The position numbers and the translations under genes are program-made. Source: Topomyia yanbarensis (Eukaryota; Arthropoda; Insecta; Diptera; Culicidae). From it: a DNA stretch of 64,000 bases. The stretch lies in NCBI RefSeq assembly GCF_030247195.1, contig NC_080671.1, forward strand, positions 210,832,361 to 210,896,360. Reading direction: 5' to 3'. Below are positions 22,103-32,948 of the stretch, piece after piece (the first letter of the stretch is position 1; each line of letters starts with the position of its first letter). The notes under the pieces are model-generated. The model was given only the letters and a program-made list of their open reading frames with translations. It did no database searches and was not told the origin of the DNA.

Positions 22103-22911
22103 ACTCAGGTTTTTTTATGCGGGGGGGGGGGGGGATACGAGACGCGTAAATTTCAAAATCCGCGTAAATGAAAACCGCGTAAATTTCAAAATCCAAAAAA
22201 AATGAAGACCACTTAAATTTAAGAATCCGCGATAAAGGGAACCTCATTGATGGATACCGCGTAAATTCCAAAATCCGCGTAAATTTCGAAAACCGCGTAA
22301 ATTTCAAAATCCGCGTAAATGAAAACCGCGTAATTTCAAAATCCGCGTAAATAAAAACCGCGCAAAAATTTCAAAATCCGTGTAAATGAAAACCGCGTAA
22401 ATTTCAAAATCCGCGTAGATGAAAACCGCGTAAATTTCAAAATCCGCATAAATGAAGACCACTTATATTTAAGAATCCGCGATAAAGGGAACCTCATTGA
22501 TGGATACCGCGTAAATTCCAAAATCCGCGTAAATTTTAAAAAACCGCGTAAATAAAAACCGCGTAAATTTCAAAAACCGCGTAAATTTCAAAATCCGCGT
22601 AAATGAAAATCGCGTAAATTTCAAAATCCGCGTAAATAAAAACCGCGCAAAAATTTCAAAATCCGCGTAAATGAAAACCGCGTAAATTTCAAAATCCGCG
22701 TAAATGAAGACCACTTAAATTTAAGAATCCGCGATAAAGGGAACCTCATTGATGGATACCGCGTAAATTCCAAAATCCGCGTAAATGAAAACCGTGTAAA
22801 TTTCAAAAACCTCGTAAATTTTAAAAACCGCGTAAATTTCAAAATCCGCGTAAATTTCAAAATCCGCGTAAAAACACCGCGCAAAAAAAACCGCGTAAAA
22901 AAACTTGAGTG
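22103..22911. mobile_element. TA-flanked foldback element built of CCGCGTAAAT repeats
   Basis: Ends CACTCAGGTTTTTTTATGCG and (reverse-complement) CACTCAAGTTTTTTTACGCG are TIRs, with TA on each side (22101-22102, 22912-22913). The interior is an array of CCGCGTAAATTTCAAAAT- and CCGCGTAAATGAAAA-type units. A longer block beginning GAAGACCACTTA(A/T)ATTTAAG recurs at 22203, 22455 and 22707, i.e. every 252 bp, so there is a higher-order repeat. It lies in the intron just after exon 22012. Confidence 0.82.
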
Positions 22912-22913
22912 TA

Positions 22914-23460
22914 TCAACTTAATTTTTATACCATAAATTAATTTGTCTTCTTTCACCTGAATACGCAAAACAGATATCGAAAATTTAAAATGGTTTTAGA
23001 GTTGGAATATGTTATTTTTGGTCATAAAAATAACAAGGATTATCAAGAAATCAATTTAAAATGAAACGAAATAAAATATTTTGTTGAAGACACATTTGTA
23101 TCTTCGAATGTTGTTCTTAATTTATCGTGCAATAATACATTTGGATCCAAATTTATTTGGTGCATGAATACATAATTGTGCATATGGATAAAAAACATGA
23201 TATCGTCATTGCTTACATTCTGTTCAATTCGCTGAAAATACAGATGTACAATGCGATTTGATCGGATTTCGGCATAAAGAAGTATTATTTTTGAGTATTT
23301 CATTACCTTGGATGTTTGCGTAGTCCTAAGACTTAATTCGACGGTCTAAATTTGCGCTGAAGAGTAATAGTAAAAAAACTAAAAAGGGTGGCGGATAGTA
23401 TGTATATATAGTCGGCCACGCCACCGCGCATAGACTATATATAAGTTTCTCATATATAGA
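22914..23460. other. Intronic spacer
   Basis: No gene or clear repeat ends. A (TATA)-rich stretch with GGCGTGGC motifs lies at 23390-23460, where TAGTCTATGCGCGGTGG can pair weakly with upstream sequence. Confidence 0.35.
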
Positions 23461-23587
23461 AAGGCTATGCAATCACTGTAAAAATCGACTTTTTAACCGA
23501 GGCCTGGAGGGCCGAGTGTCATACACCATTCGATTCAGTTCGTCGAGATCGGCAAATGTTTGTGTGTGTATGTATGTGTGTGTGTGT
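23461..23587 (+). repeat. Left half of a dispersed repeat with (TG)n microsatellite (target of the R1 element)
   Basis: Reads GAGGCCTGGAGGGCCGAGTG, TCATACACCATTCGA..., then TGTGTGTGTATGTATGTGTG. The same repeat occurs uninterrupted at 45286-45480. The other half resumes at 34594. The R1-clade element therefore inserted into the microsatellite in the middle of this repeat. Confidence 0.8.
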
Positions 23588-23879
23588 TTTTTCAATGGAG
23601 AAGACCTTTACGTCCTAGCCCAGTACACGTGCTATTGGTAGGGTCCAATCTACCACACGGGGTGCACTGGGGGCGTGTCGGGCTCGAATGGTGACGCTGC
23701 CATTAATACCGACTAAACTCCATTGGGCTCCGCCATCGTTCCTCCCAGGAACTACCTCTCGGTATTACTTCTGGGGGGATGGCTGTACTAAATGTACTCA
23801 TTCACTCTCACGCGTTCATACGTCCTGTATGAGGCTTACTTGGATGCTCTCCCAATCGCACTTTGATTCACTCTCAACA

Positions 23880-24275
23880 ACTCCCACATGAGGCTGACTT
23901 TTGTGCTCACCTTTTTCGTTCCTTGCGAGGCTGGCTTGTGTGCTCACCTTACTCATTCCTTGCTAGGCTTACTTTAGTGCTCGCCCCACTCATACCATGT
24001 GAGGCTGACTTGGGTGCTCACCCTATCACCTGATTCACTCTCGATCGTGCCACTCTATTGTACCTCTGTCACTCCCCCTGGCATCCCATGTGGGACATTT
24101 TTCTTAGGCCCCACTTCTGACATACCATGCGAGGCTGACTTGTGTGCTCACCTTTTTCATTCCTTGCTAGGCTGACTTTTGTGCTAGCCTCTACCATACC
24201 ATGTAAGGCTGACTTTTGTGCTCACCCTTAACATGCCGTGTGAGACTGACTTGGATGCTCACCCTTTCACTCCTC
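23880..24275 (-). repeat. Tandem repeats in the R1-element 3' untranslated region
   Basis: On the + strand a phrase of the form CATGTGAGGCTGACTTTTGT followed by GCTCACC recurs about seven or eight times with variable spacing (roughly 50-70 bp). It lies between the RT stop at 24552 and the element's 3' end, so it is an internal array of the untranslated region. Confidence 0.7.
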
Positions 24276-24551
24276 TGTCACGCCATGAGGTATCGATAGC
24301 TAAGTCCCAACATACTACGCTACGACCCTCCCGTCTTGGCATGAGGCAGTCCACTTATACGCCTATACATTCACTCTTCTGTCTTGCTTCGGGGTGGCTG
24401 GGTTTACCCCTTACGCGGTTGCCAGTCGCTGCGCCAAACCTGCCTCGGCATGAACAGACCATTCACTCCCTTTTTTGCGCTTGGCCTTTTTCGCTCCAGC
24501 TAACCAATCACTAGTTAGCCGTGCCCGTCGTCTGTTGCTCGGTTCGCCAGA

Positions 24552-26755
24552 TTACCTTAACCTACTGGCAATCTGGATGGTAGCAGCCGAGACTGCGTTC
24601 CACTTCTCCACCGATTGACACATCCGCTGAGTAAGGGTATCAGGGGTTGTGTCCCAGCCACAGACGTCAAGCATTGCTCTTCTTTCGACGTCGAACCGAT
24701 GACATACGAACAGTATGTGTTCGGCAGTTTTGTCTACACCTGGGCAGTCCGGGCAGACTGGGACCTCCGCGTGCCCGAACCTGTGGAGGTACTGTCGGAA
24801 ACAGCCATGGCCTGACAGGAATTGTGTCAGGTGGAAGTGAACTTCCCCATGGGGTCTTCCCACCCAGCTCGATATGCTAGGTATCAGCCGGTGGGTCCAC
24901 CTATCTTTCAAGGAGTTGTCCCACTCACGCTGCCATCTGGCGACCGAGGTCACCCTGGTGCGCTCGCGGGCTCCCCTATTTCCACGTAGCTCAAAGCACT
25001 CCTCATCTTCCCGAATGACCAGCCCGACTGGCATCATTCTCGCTATCACGCAGGATGCATCGTGTGATACCGTGCAGTAGGCAGATATCACTCTGAGGCA
25101 CATCACGCGGTAGGTGCTCTCCAGTTTCTGTAGGTAACTGGTTACCCTCAGTGCTCTTGACCATGACGGGCCGCCGCACCTGAGGATAGATACGGCAACG
25201 CCTGCCAGTAACCTACGTCTACTGGCGCACACCTTTGAGCTGTTGGACATCATTCTCGATAGAGCCGCAACAGCAGTCGACGCTCTCTTGCATGTATAGT
25301 CGACATGGCTGCCGAAGGTCAGCTTGTCGTCTATAATGACTCCGAGAGACTTCAGACTTCGCTGTGAAGTGATCGCGACTTCTCCCATATGGATAACTGC
25401 ATGTTGTGCCGGCTTGCGGTTGTTGACGATAACTACCTCCGTCTTATGATGAGTGAGCTCCAGGCCTCTCGCGCTCATCCATTCCTCCACCGTGCTGATC
25501 GCGTGTTCTGCGGTTAGTTCTACCTCAGAAATTGACTCCCCGTAGACCTCCAAGGTTACGTCGTCAGCAAAGCCGACGATCTTGGCCCCAGGAGGGAACT
25601 TCAGTCTCAGAACCCCGTCATACATGAGGTTCCATAGCACCGGGCCTAGGATCGAGCCCTGCGGGACTCCGGCGGTAATCGGAACCCTTTTCTGACCGGC
25701 ATCGGTCTCGTATAGCAGTACGCGGTTCTGGAAGTAACTTTCCAAGATCCCGTACAGACCCACCGGTAGGCTAAGCCGGTGTAACGAGAGCGCGATGGCA
25801 TCCCAGCTTGCGCTGTTGAATGTGTTCTTCACGTCAAGTGTCACTAACGCACAGTATCGAATACCTCGCCTTTTCCGTTGGATCGCTATCTCGGCAGTAT
25901 TTATCACTGAGTTGAGAGCGTCCACTGTGGACTTACCCTTCCGAAAGCCAAACTGGTTGCTTGACAGACCGTCCGTACCTTCCGCGTACGGGGTTAGCCT
26001 GTTGAGGATGATCCTCTCAAGCAGTTTGCCAGTCGTGTCGATCAGACAGATTGGTCTGTACGCCGATGGGTCGCCTGGCGGCTTCCCGGGCTTCGGCAAC
26101 AGCGCCAATTTCTGCCTTTTCCATCTATCGGGGAAACGGCACTCGTCAAGGCATCTCTGCATAGCTAGCCTGAACATGTTCGGGTTCGCTATGATCGCTG
26201 CCTTGAGAGCGTTGTTTGGAACTCCATCCGGCCCTGGAGCTTTGTTCATTGCTAGAGATTTAGCCACTGCGAGTAGTTCTTCATTCGTCACTGGAGCCAC
26301 CATTTCGGCCGTGCCCGCACTGTCTCGTAGTGCAGGTGGCCAGGGGCTTGTGGCTCGAGACGGGAAGAGTACTTCGATAATCGTTGCCAACCGGTCCGGA
26401 GACCGTTCTGGGGGTGAGGAGCCCCCTTTGGTCTTGGCCATCACAATCCTGTAGGCGTCACCCCACGGATTCGCGTTGGCACTCTCACACAGGTTGTCGA
26501 AACACGCTCTCTTGCTGGTTTTAGTGGCCTTGTTAAGGGCCAATTTCGCAGCTCGAAACACTTCACGGCGGTTCTCTCTTGCATCCTCGGTGCGAGCTCT
26601 TTGCATCCTACGTCTAGCTCTGAGGCAGGCTGACCGTAGAGCTGCAATCTCGGCACTCCACCAGTATACTGGGAATCTGCCGTTTCTTGGCAGTGTTTTT
26701 CTCGGCATAGTGGCGTCGCACGCGCGTGATAGAACAGCTACCAGCGCATCCCCGC
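24552..26755 (-). CDS. R1-clade reverse transcriptase (best-preserved TE protein)
   Basis: Continuous frame of about 734 residues to the edge of the hAT insertion. N-terminal linker FPVYWWSAEIAALRSACLRA, typical of R1. RT motifs follow: NKAPGPDGVPNNALKAAI, PGKPPGDPSAYRPICLID, NQFGFRKGKSTVDALNSVI, ALVTLDVKNTFNSASWDAI (motif A; usual NAF is NTF), GVPQGSILGPVLWNLMYD, and IVGFADDVTLEVYGE (motif C, F-A-D-D). LTHHKTEVVIVNN and SLGVIIDDKLTFGSHVDY then precede a C-terminal CCHC, CPDCPGVDKTAEHILFVCHR. Across the 8-bp TSD it reads in frame into the endonuclease (SLSGD|ALVAVL), so before insertion EN and RT were one ORF2. Confidence 0.88.
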
Positions 26756-27647
26756 TAGAGGTGTGCGCCGATGCATTTTTAATCGGCGGCGGCGTAAGCG
26801 ACATTTTTGGCCGGCGGCGGCGGCGTTGGCGGCGTCACGCCGTTGGACCCTATCGGCGGCGGCGCGCCGGCGTTTGTCGGCGTGACGAATATTGACGCTT
26901 ATGCAACTAAAAAAAATTCTTGACAGTACAATTCCTTTCCCAAAATTTCGGTTTTTATTATAACAGACTTCACAGCACATACAAACAAACGTTACAACTT
27001 AAAGAAAATCTAAAAAAATCATCGCCCACAATGTACTAACGACATCTATTGAACACATGGCACAAAATGTAATTCTCGCAACCATATCAATTTTTTTCAA
27101 CTGAAGCTCCAATAGTGCCCACCCTGCTTGCCAAATGCAAGATAATAAATGAAAGGTGGAACTATTTTTACAGTTGTAAAATTTGAAGAACGAAATAGAA
27201 AAATTGTCGATGTCGCATACTACGACTTCGCATGAAATAACGATTGCAATGGACAAATTTGAAGAATGCAGAGTAACGACTGTATTTCAATGACTCATAA
27301 TAATTATTTATTGTTCTATATCTGGGAAATTAAGCAATGGTAAAACAGTTTTTGTTTTGTTTGATAAAATTAACTTTTAATGATCGTGTAAGGACACCTT
27401 TCAAGGTAGACACATTACTTCATTTTCCAGGCTGGTGTTTACTTTTACTTCTTGTAAGTACAAAATCCCCACGATGATAAGGAATACGATTCCCTGGCAC
27501 TACATTTTCTTACAACGTACGATCTGCTTCTATCTTGAGTGTAAAGTATGCTCGATGTGCTGGAATCATACAGATCTACACACTGACGAAACCTAAATAT
27601 ACAGTTGCTATCAATCATAATCATTCCACGACTTGACGTGTTAGCTC

Positions 27648-27981
27648 TAGGGGCAGATCACTTGCGATGCATTTTTAAAAATCAGCGAAATTAAATGCAT
27701 TTATTTCCATCAAAATAGAAATTCATAATGTATTTTGCGTTGCGTGCAATGTTTTTGCGTTGCATGCAATGTGGTTTGCGTTGCGTGTAAGACGTCAAAA
27801 CCCTACACAAAAACTAGCCCTATATTTAACAAAACGTCGAACAAAGTGGATCAGCGTAGGACGTTTGTTAAACAAATTTTTCTGCGAGGGAGTGCCAAGC
27901 TGATGCAAAAATGGAAATTTAATTGCATTTTTTCTAATTTGATGCAAATTTGTTATACATTCTTAGAGTGATCTGCCCCTA
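27648..27981. mobile_element. 334-bp MITE with 10-bp direct repeats
   Basis: The ends are TAGGGGCAGATCACT and its exact reverse complement. GTGTTAGCTC occurs immediately outside both ends (27638-27647, 27982-27991). The interior has repeated TTGCGTTGC(A/G)TGCAATG. A duplication of 8-10 bp suits hAT or Mutator-like movers; superfamily not decided. Nested in the hAT-like element. Confidence 0.82.
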
Positions 27982-28219
27982 GTGTTAGCTCCTGTTAGGT
28001 TGAAACAAATCACTAAACAAGTCTGATTGAAAATGGTCTGAGCGTATCTCTAGTTTTCGTAGCACCTGCACCCCGCTGATTTCTCCAGCAGTTCCGGAGA
28101 CCAACAAATTCTAATCCATTGCATACATTCGATACACCGAATCAATTAAATTACTAACATCCTGTTATGTGCTTACTCACTGATCCACAGTGGGACGAGC
28201 CCGGACTTAAGTCCATATA

Positions 28220-28541
28220 GGGTTAACGTGCCCTTATTCATCTCATTAGTCACGATGTCACACTATTTCGCTGAAAACTCGGCTTACAATTCTTGGATTG
28301 CGCTTAAATAGGAGCCAACATCTTTGCTTCGGTCATAAGAAGCAGATCAATAAAAAATCTGCCTTGAAAAAAGTGAAATACTCGCATTAGAGCGAAGCGA
28401 AAAGTCGAGTACAACGCACCCTTATTCATCCTACCATTTGAAATAATGCGTTGAATAGAGATAGCAGACACTGCTCTAACTAATGTGTTCAAATGGGTGG
28501 GATGAATAGGGGTGCTAAGATGAATTAGGGCGCAGTAACCC
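28220..28541. mobile_element. 322-bp TA-flanked MITE (GGGT family, copy 2)
   Basis: The ends are GGGTTAACGTGCCC and (reverse-complement) GGGTTACTGCGCCC, with TA at 28218-28219 and 28542-28543. Same length as the copy at 4681. Nested in the hAT-like element. Confidence 0.83.
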
Positions 28542-28543
28542 TA

Positions 28544-30168
28544 TGAAGGTTATGCGATATTCTCACTAGTATTTCTCATATCAGCTGAGCCATCACAGAC
28601 ATTTTCGCGAGATTTTAGGTGATTTGAATGCAAAATGAATTTTTGACAGCTTTTTGAAGGGCATAACTCAAGTGTTTTTTGCATTATTTGACCATAGGAA
28701 CTACATACGGTTATTCTCGTTTTTCAAAGAAACGGTTGATTTTATGAATTGTATTATTTCACCAAAATTATCCGTGTGATAAAATTACATCGTAAAATCG
28801 CCAAAAATAAGTCACTAGTTGGTTAAGTTAGTGTTTAGCTAACTGTTTGTCATGATTTTTTTTATTGAATTCGAACTTCTAAAGCGATAACAACAACGAC
28901 GCCCGTGAATGCCCGCGATCACACTATGCTCATTCGAAAGCTTTTCATTTTCTCTTTAAAATCAGCCTATGCTAGTTTTGCGAAAACTTGCGATAAGCAG
29001 TCAAAATTTGAAAAAAAACTGAATGGAGACGCATGGTAATTACTGATATTTAATTTGAATATTCACTTTATGACTAGAATAATGACACTAATTTATGTAC
29101 AACTTTCAAATAGCATTTAGAGCATGATCTACAAGGGTTTTACTAGTGATCAAGAGTAAGGAGCCGAATGGGAAGTATGGTTTTTAAGTGGTAAAGGAAT
29201 TAAGAATGTTTAAAATTCAGTAAATATTTTCAACCATCTGAAATGTGTCATAAAATGTTTCATGAACTATTTTTGCTAACTTACGCAATAACTGTCAAAT
29301 TGAGTGAACACAGTTAAGTTCTAGTCATTTGGTGAGACTATTTTTTCCGAGTTTGCATAGCGCTGATATAGCTTAAGGGTATGCGATATTATCCTAATAA
29401 AATAAGACCATTTTTAAATGAACCATATACGCGAAAAAAGGGATTTTTGATTTATTTTAATTTAAGGTATGAAATAAGCAATCTAAGCAACTTAAAACAC
29501 ACCAGCGAAACCAAATCTTTAATCATCTTGTTGATTGGTGAATATAAATAAATATTCCACTAAGACGCTCAAAATGTTTGTTTTGAAAATGAAAAAAATG
29601 TAGTTTTCATACCAAGCAACCCACTAATGAATTAAACGTTCCAAAATTAGTCGATCACATCTTATTTGATCCTTAAAAATAATATAGTCATTTCTAAAGC
29701 CACATATTGAGAATCAATTCGTTTCAATACGGAAAATAAATTCCAAAATTACAATTGAAGGAAATAAAAAAAGACAAAATATTTACTTTTGAGCCACTTT
29801 AATAAGTAGTAAAGTTAATTTCTATTTTCTACAACCAACATAGGAATTCAGCGCACAAAAATGTCTTTAAAAAATTTTTGAACCTTCGCAACAAAATAAT
29901 TATTTTTTAGCCACCCTAATGTATAATGAATTTTTTTTGCAAATGTTAATATCAAAAACGATTTAGTACACGAAAATTAACATACACAAATTTTAAGAAT
30001 GATTTAGAAAAAAAAAATTGAGACACCCTAATGAATAGTAAATGTTCATTTTTGAAATTTTTTAATATCTTAAACGAATTCAGCGTACCAAAATTACATA
30101 AAAACGTCCTATATGAACCGACAGGGTAAAGTTTGGACTTTAGTCCACCTTTTGTTCTAAGTCGTGCC
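28544..30168. other. AT-rich interior of the hAT-like element
   Basis: No coding frame with recognisable similarity. Some wording recurs locally (AATTCAGCG-CA(C)-AAAAT at about 29847, 30073, and TGCGATATT at 28553 and 29381), suggesting internal degenerate repeats. Confidence 0.4.
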
Positions 30169-30731
30169 CAAGGATGCAAAATGCCTACCTTTTCCACGGC
30201 TGTAATTTTTCTGCCTACATTCTCATTTCTCTCTCGATGCTGCTGTCATTCGCTAGTGCAGGACGCCCAGCGCTGTACGGCTGCCTGTGTGTAAAGCAGT
30301 AACATGACAGAAAACTACTGTCCCCAGTACAGCCACCAGACGCGAGCGGTACAGCTTCGCTTTCCTTATTTTACATTTTTTAATATTTTCAATCTTTTTA
30401 ATATTTTTATTCAAAAATGACTACAATGGATGCGGCTCATTTACGCCACGGCCGGCATCAACGCTTTCGTGTGCGGGACTCTCCCTTTGACTATGCAGAG
30501 AAAAATGTACAAAGCGAGAGAACAAACTTTACTACGCCACACTCTCACCGAGCAGTCGGAGTACAGCAGCAAAACAAAAATGTATTCTACTGCTGTACGG
30601 CAAAATGTACTCGGTTTGACTACTGTTCTGGCAAGAGCTGTAGTGATGCGTCGCTGTAGCGGGCTGTACGGCTTGTGCAAATGTAAATATATCGAAAAAA
30701 ATGTAGTTTATCGGTACCGTTGGCATCCCTG
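30169..30731. mobile_element. 563-bp hAT-like MITE with perfect 8-bp TSD (copy 2)
   Basis: Ends CAAGGATGC and GCATCCCTG. The target duplication GTCGTGCC is at 30161-30168 and 30732-30739. Nearly identical to 5459-6021 with no length difference. Nested inside the larger hAT-like element. Confidence 0.9.
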
Positions 30732-30739
30732 GTCGTGCC

Positions 30740-32290
30740 ACTGTGCGATCGGCATTGTGTTGTAACTTAAGAAATGGTTGTGAACAACTCCCACCTTTGG
30801 CACTTCGACAAGAATGAATTTTACATTTCCGGCCCATATTGTTTGTTTTGGTTTGCATGAGATTAAAAAGACCGTAACGTTTTCGGGTGGACGCGGAAAT
30901 TAAGTAATGCATTTAGCTATGTGTCAAAATCTCTTCACCAACGCCACCGATTTGTAATTGAAATCGACCGTTTTTTCTACGAGTGATGAAAATTCATCTC
31001 GTGTTACGTCTTATTTGTCTGTGATACCGGGCTGGTGCAACTGACACTGAAAATCTTTCTTGAGTGGGGCTAGATCACACGATGAATAATTTATGAGACT
31101 AGAAATCTTACCCTCTGCATCGCCACATCTGTGCACCATCGTCGCGAAAAGTCAAGATCACTTTTCTCAACTATTCTTCGAGAAAAAAAAAATAAAATAG
31201 GTCACGATTCAATCAATTATAAATAAACCTCGTATTGAAAATAATTTTTGTGTTTTCATAAAACTAGTTCAAGCAAAAAAAAAGATAACATTATACTCAA
31301 ATGTTTAGTAGGTGGTTGTGTCTGAATATGTTTAATATTTTTATGATTCTAATTCGTAACTCGATGAAACATTGATTTGTATTAACTTTATTGACTAAAA
31401 CAGTCAAGAATTTAACGACGTGCAACGATTTTCGTAAATTCTCGTCGTGTTATCGTGATATTTTAGTCTTGAGCTTACCGTTGGATTTTTTACACAGAGT
31501 CATGCGTCTTATAGTTTTCTAAATTATTTCACGGACATGAATTGTGGCTAGGTAATGTATTTTGCTCAGCGCAGTTTCATTTAATTCCGAACATTTCTCT
31601 GAATTTTAACAAAGGAATAACAGGGTTACAGGTCCTAGTAATGTCTTTGTATCTAATGCTCGTGCCTATGAGACTGGTTGCTAGCAGTTGTACAGAATAG
31701 CTCACATAGAAATTTTTAAAACCAAAAAGCAGAGCGAATAATCCATGAATAATAGTCTGAGTACCTTGTAATTGTTTACGTAAGTATAATAAGATTATGT
31801 GGAAAATTAATTACTTCATGAATTACATCATGAACAGTTTCACGAGCTCGACTGGTGAATCGTGTGTAGCATATTAGGAATTAAGAATCGGTTAAAAAAT
31901 CAATGAATAATACACTGCGTTCCAGTGAATCCAGTTGATTACGTGCAAAGATTAGAATTAAGTACATAATCGTAAATTTCAGGCACATATATCTTGAAAG
32001 TGGAAGTTTTTTTTAATTTGTGGACCATTTCACGCACACGAATGGTTAATTGAAACTTATATGCTCACAATCATAACCAGTTGATGAAGCAAGAATGGAT
32101 CTTTGAATTATATAACGAGTGTCGTGTAATGGTTTTCGAGAAAATATCAAGATTATTTTAATTTTGTAATCCAATTGACGACCACTAATACCAAATAATG
32201 ATCAAGATGTGATAAATCATGAATCAGTTAACGTCGTATATTCGGTCCATAGACAATGTTCCTAGATTTGTGGATAAAATTATGAGTCAA
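30740..32290. other. AT-rich right interior of the hAT-like element
   Basis: No gene visible; AT-rich with frequent CATGAAT, TTACGT and CGTGTAA words. The GC-rich subterminal CGGCGG block starts at about 32315. Confidence 0.4.
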
Positions 32291-32421
32291 CAATTTTAGA
32301 GTTCGCGAATTTTCGGCGCGGGAAAAATGCATCGGCGGCGCGCCGCCGGTCTACCGTTCGGCGTCGGCGTACGTTAAAAATTACCGGCGGCGGCGGCGTG
32401 GCGCGGCGGCGCACAGGTCTA

Positions 32422-32948
32422 ATCCCCGCTTAGACTGTCGGTGTTGGCCTCCAGTCCCAGGGCCGCGGTGAAAGCTTCGCTGTCGAAGTGATTGGACTTC
32501 CACCCGCGTACCTGACAGGGATCTCCCGCCCTCGGATGCTGCACACCATAGTTGATCCTAAAGCGGATTGCTAAATGATCGCTATGGGTGTAGCCTTCGT
32601 CTACCCTCCATTCCATGCCTGGAGCCAGACTCGGGCTGGCAAATGTTACGTCAATCCATGCCTCCAATCCGTTTCTACGGAATGTACTAGCGGAGCCATT
32701 ATTAGCTAGCACAGTGTCGAGTTTCGCAAGCGCCTCCATTAGCGCTTGACCCCTGCTATTTGTACAGCGGCTGCCCCACTCCACTGCCCAAGCGTTAAAG
32801 TCTCCCGCTATGACAACCGGTTTCCGGCCCACTAGGTCCGACGAGAGCCTGTCGATCATCTGGTTGAACTGTTCTATTGGCCACCTTGGTGGGGCGTAGC
32901 AGCTGCAATAGAACACACCATTGTTCCTGGCAATTGCCACACCCTCGG
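32422..32948 (-). pseudogene. Endonuclease fragment of the R1-element ORF2
   Basis: Shows NGVFYCSCYAPPRWPIEQF, VVIAGDFNAWAVEWGSRCT (Asp-Asn motif), WIDVTFASPSL and GYTHSDHLAIRF (Ser-Asp-His). The first roughly 100 residues, including the opening Asn and Glu motifs, are missing: the sequence runs directly from the gag zinc knuckle into the middle of the endonuclease near 32945. The fragment is cut at its other end by the hAT-like insertion. Confidence 0.85.

Larger units (their letters stand above)
26756..32421. mobile_element. 5.67-kb hAT-like DNA element, no transposase seen, perfect 8-bp TSD
   Basis: Flanked by ATCCCCGC on both sides (26748-26755 and 32422-32429). The ends are TAGAGGTGTGCGCCG and, reverse-complemented, TAGACCTGTGCGCCG, a 15-bp TIR with two mismatches; 8-bp duplications and T/CAGNG ends are hAT hallmarks. 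The subterminal ~150 bp on each side is rich in CGGCGG runs while the interior is AT-rich. No DDE/RNase-H-fold transposase or BED finger is readable, so it is non-autonomous or gutted. Three MITEs lie inside (27648, 28220, 30169). Confidence 0.88.

Noticed and set aside
22130..22910. CRISPR-like array
   Set aside because: No unique spacers of uniform length; units are tandem and degenerate, enclosed by TIRs with TA flanks, in a eukaryotic intron.
22044..22968. Open frames rich in FTRILKFTRF on the minus strand
   Set aside because: They are translations of the CCGCGTAAATTTCAAAAT repeat array in a foldback element, not a gene.
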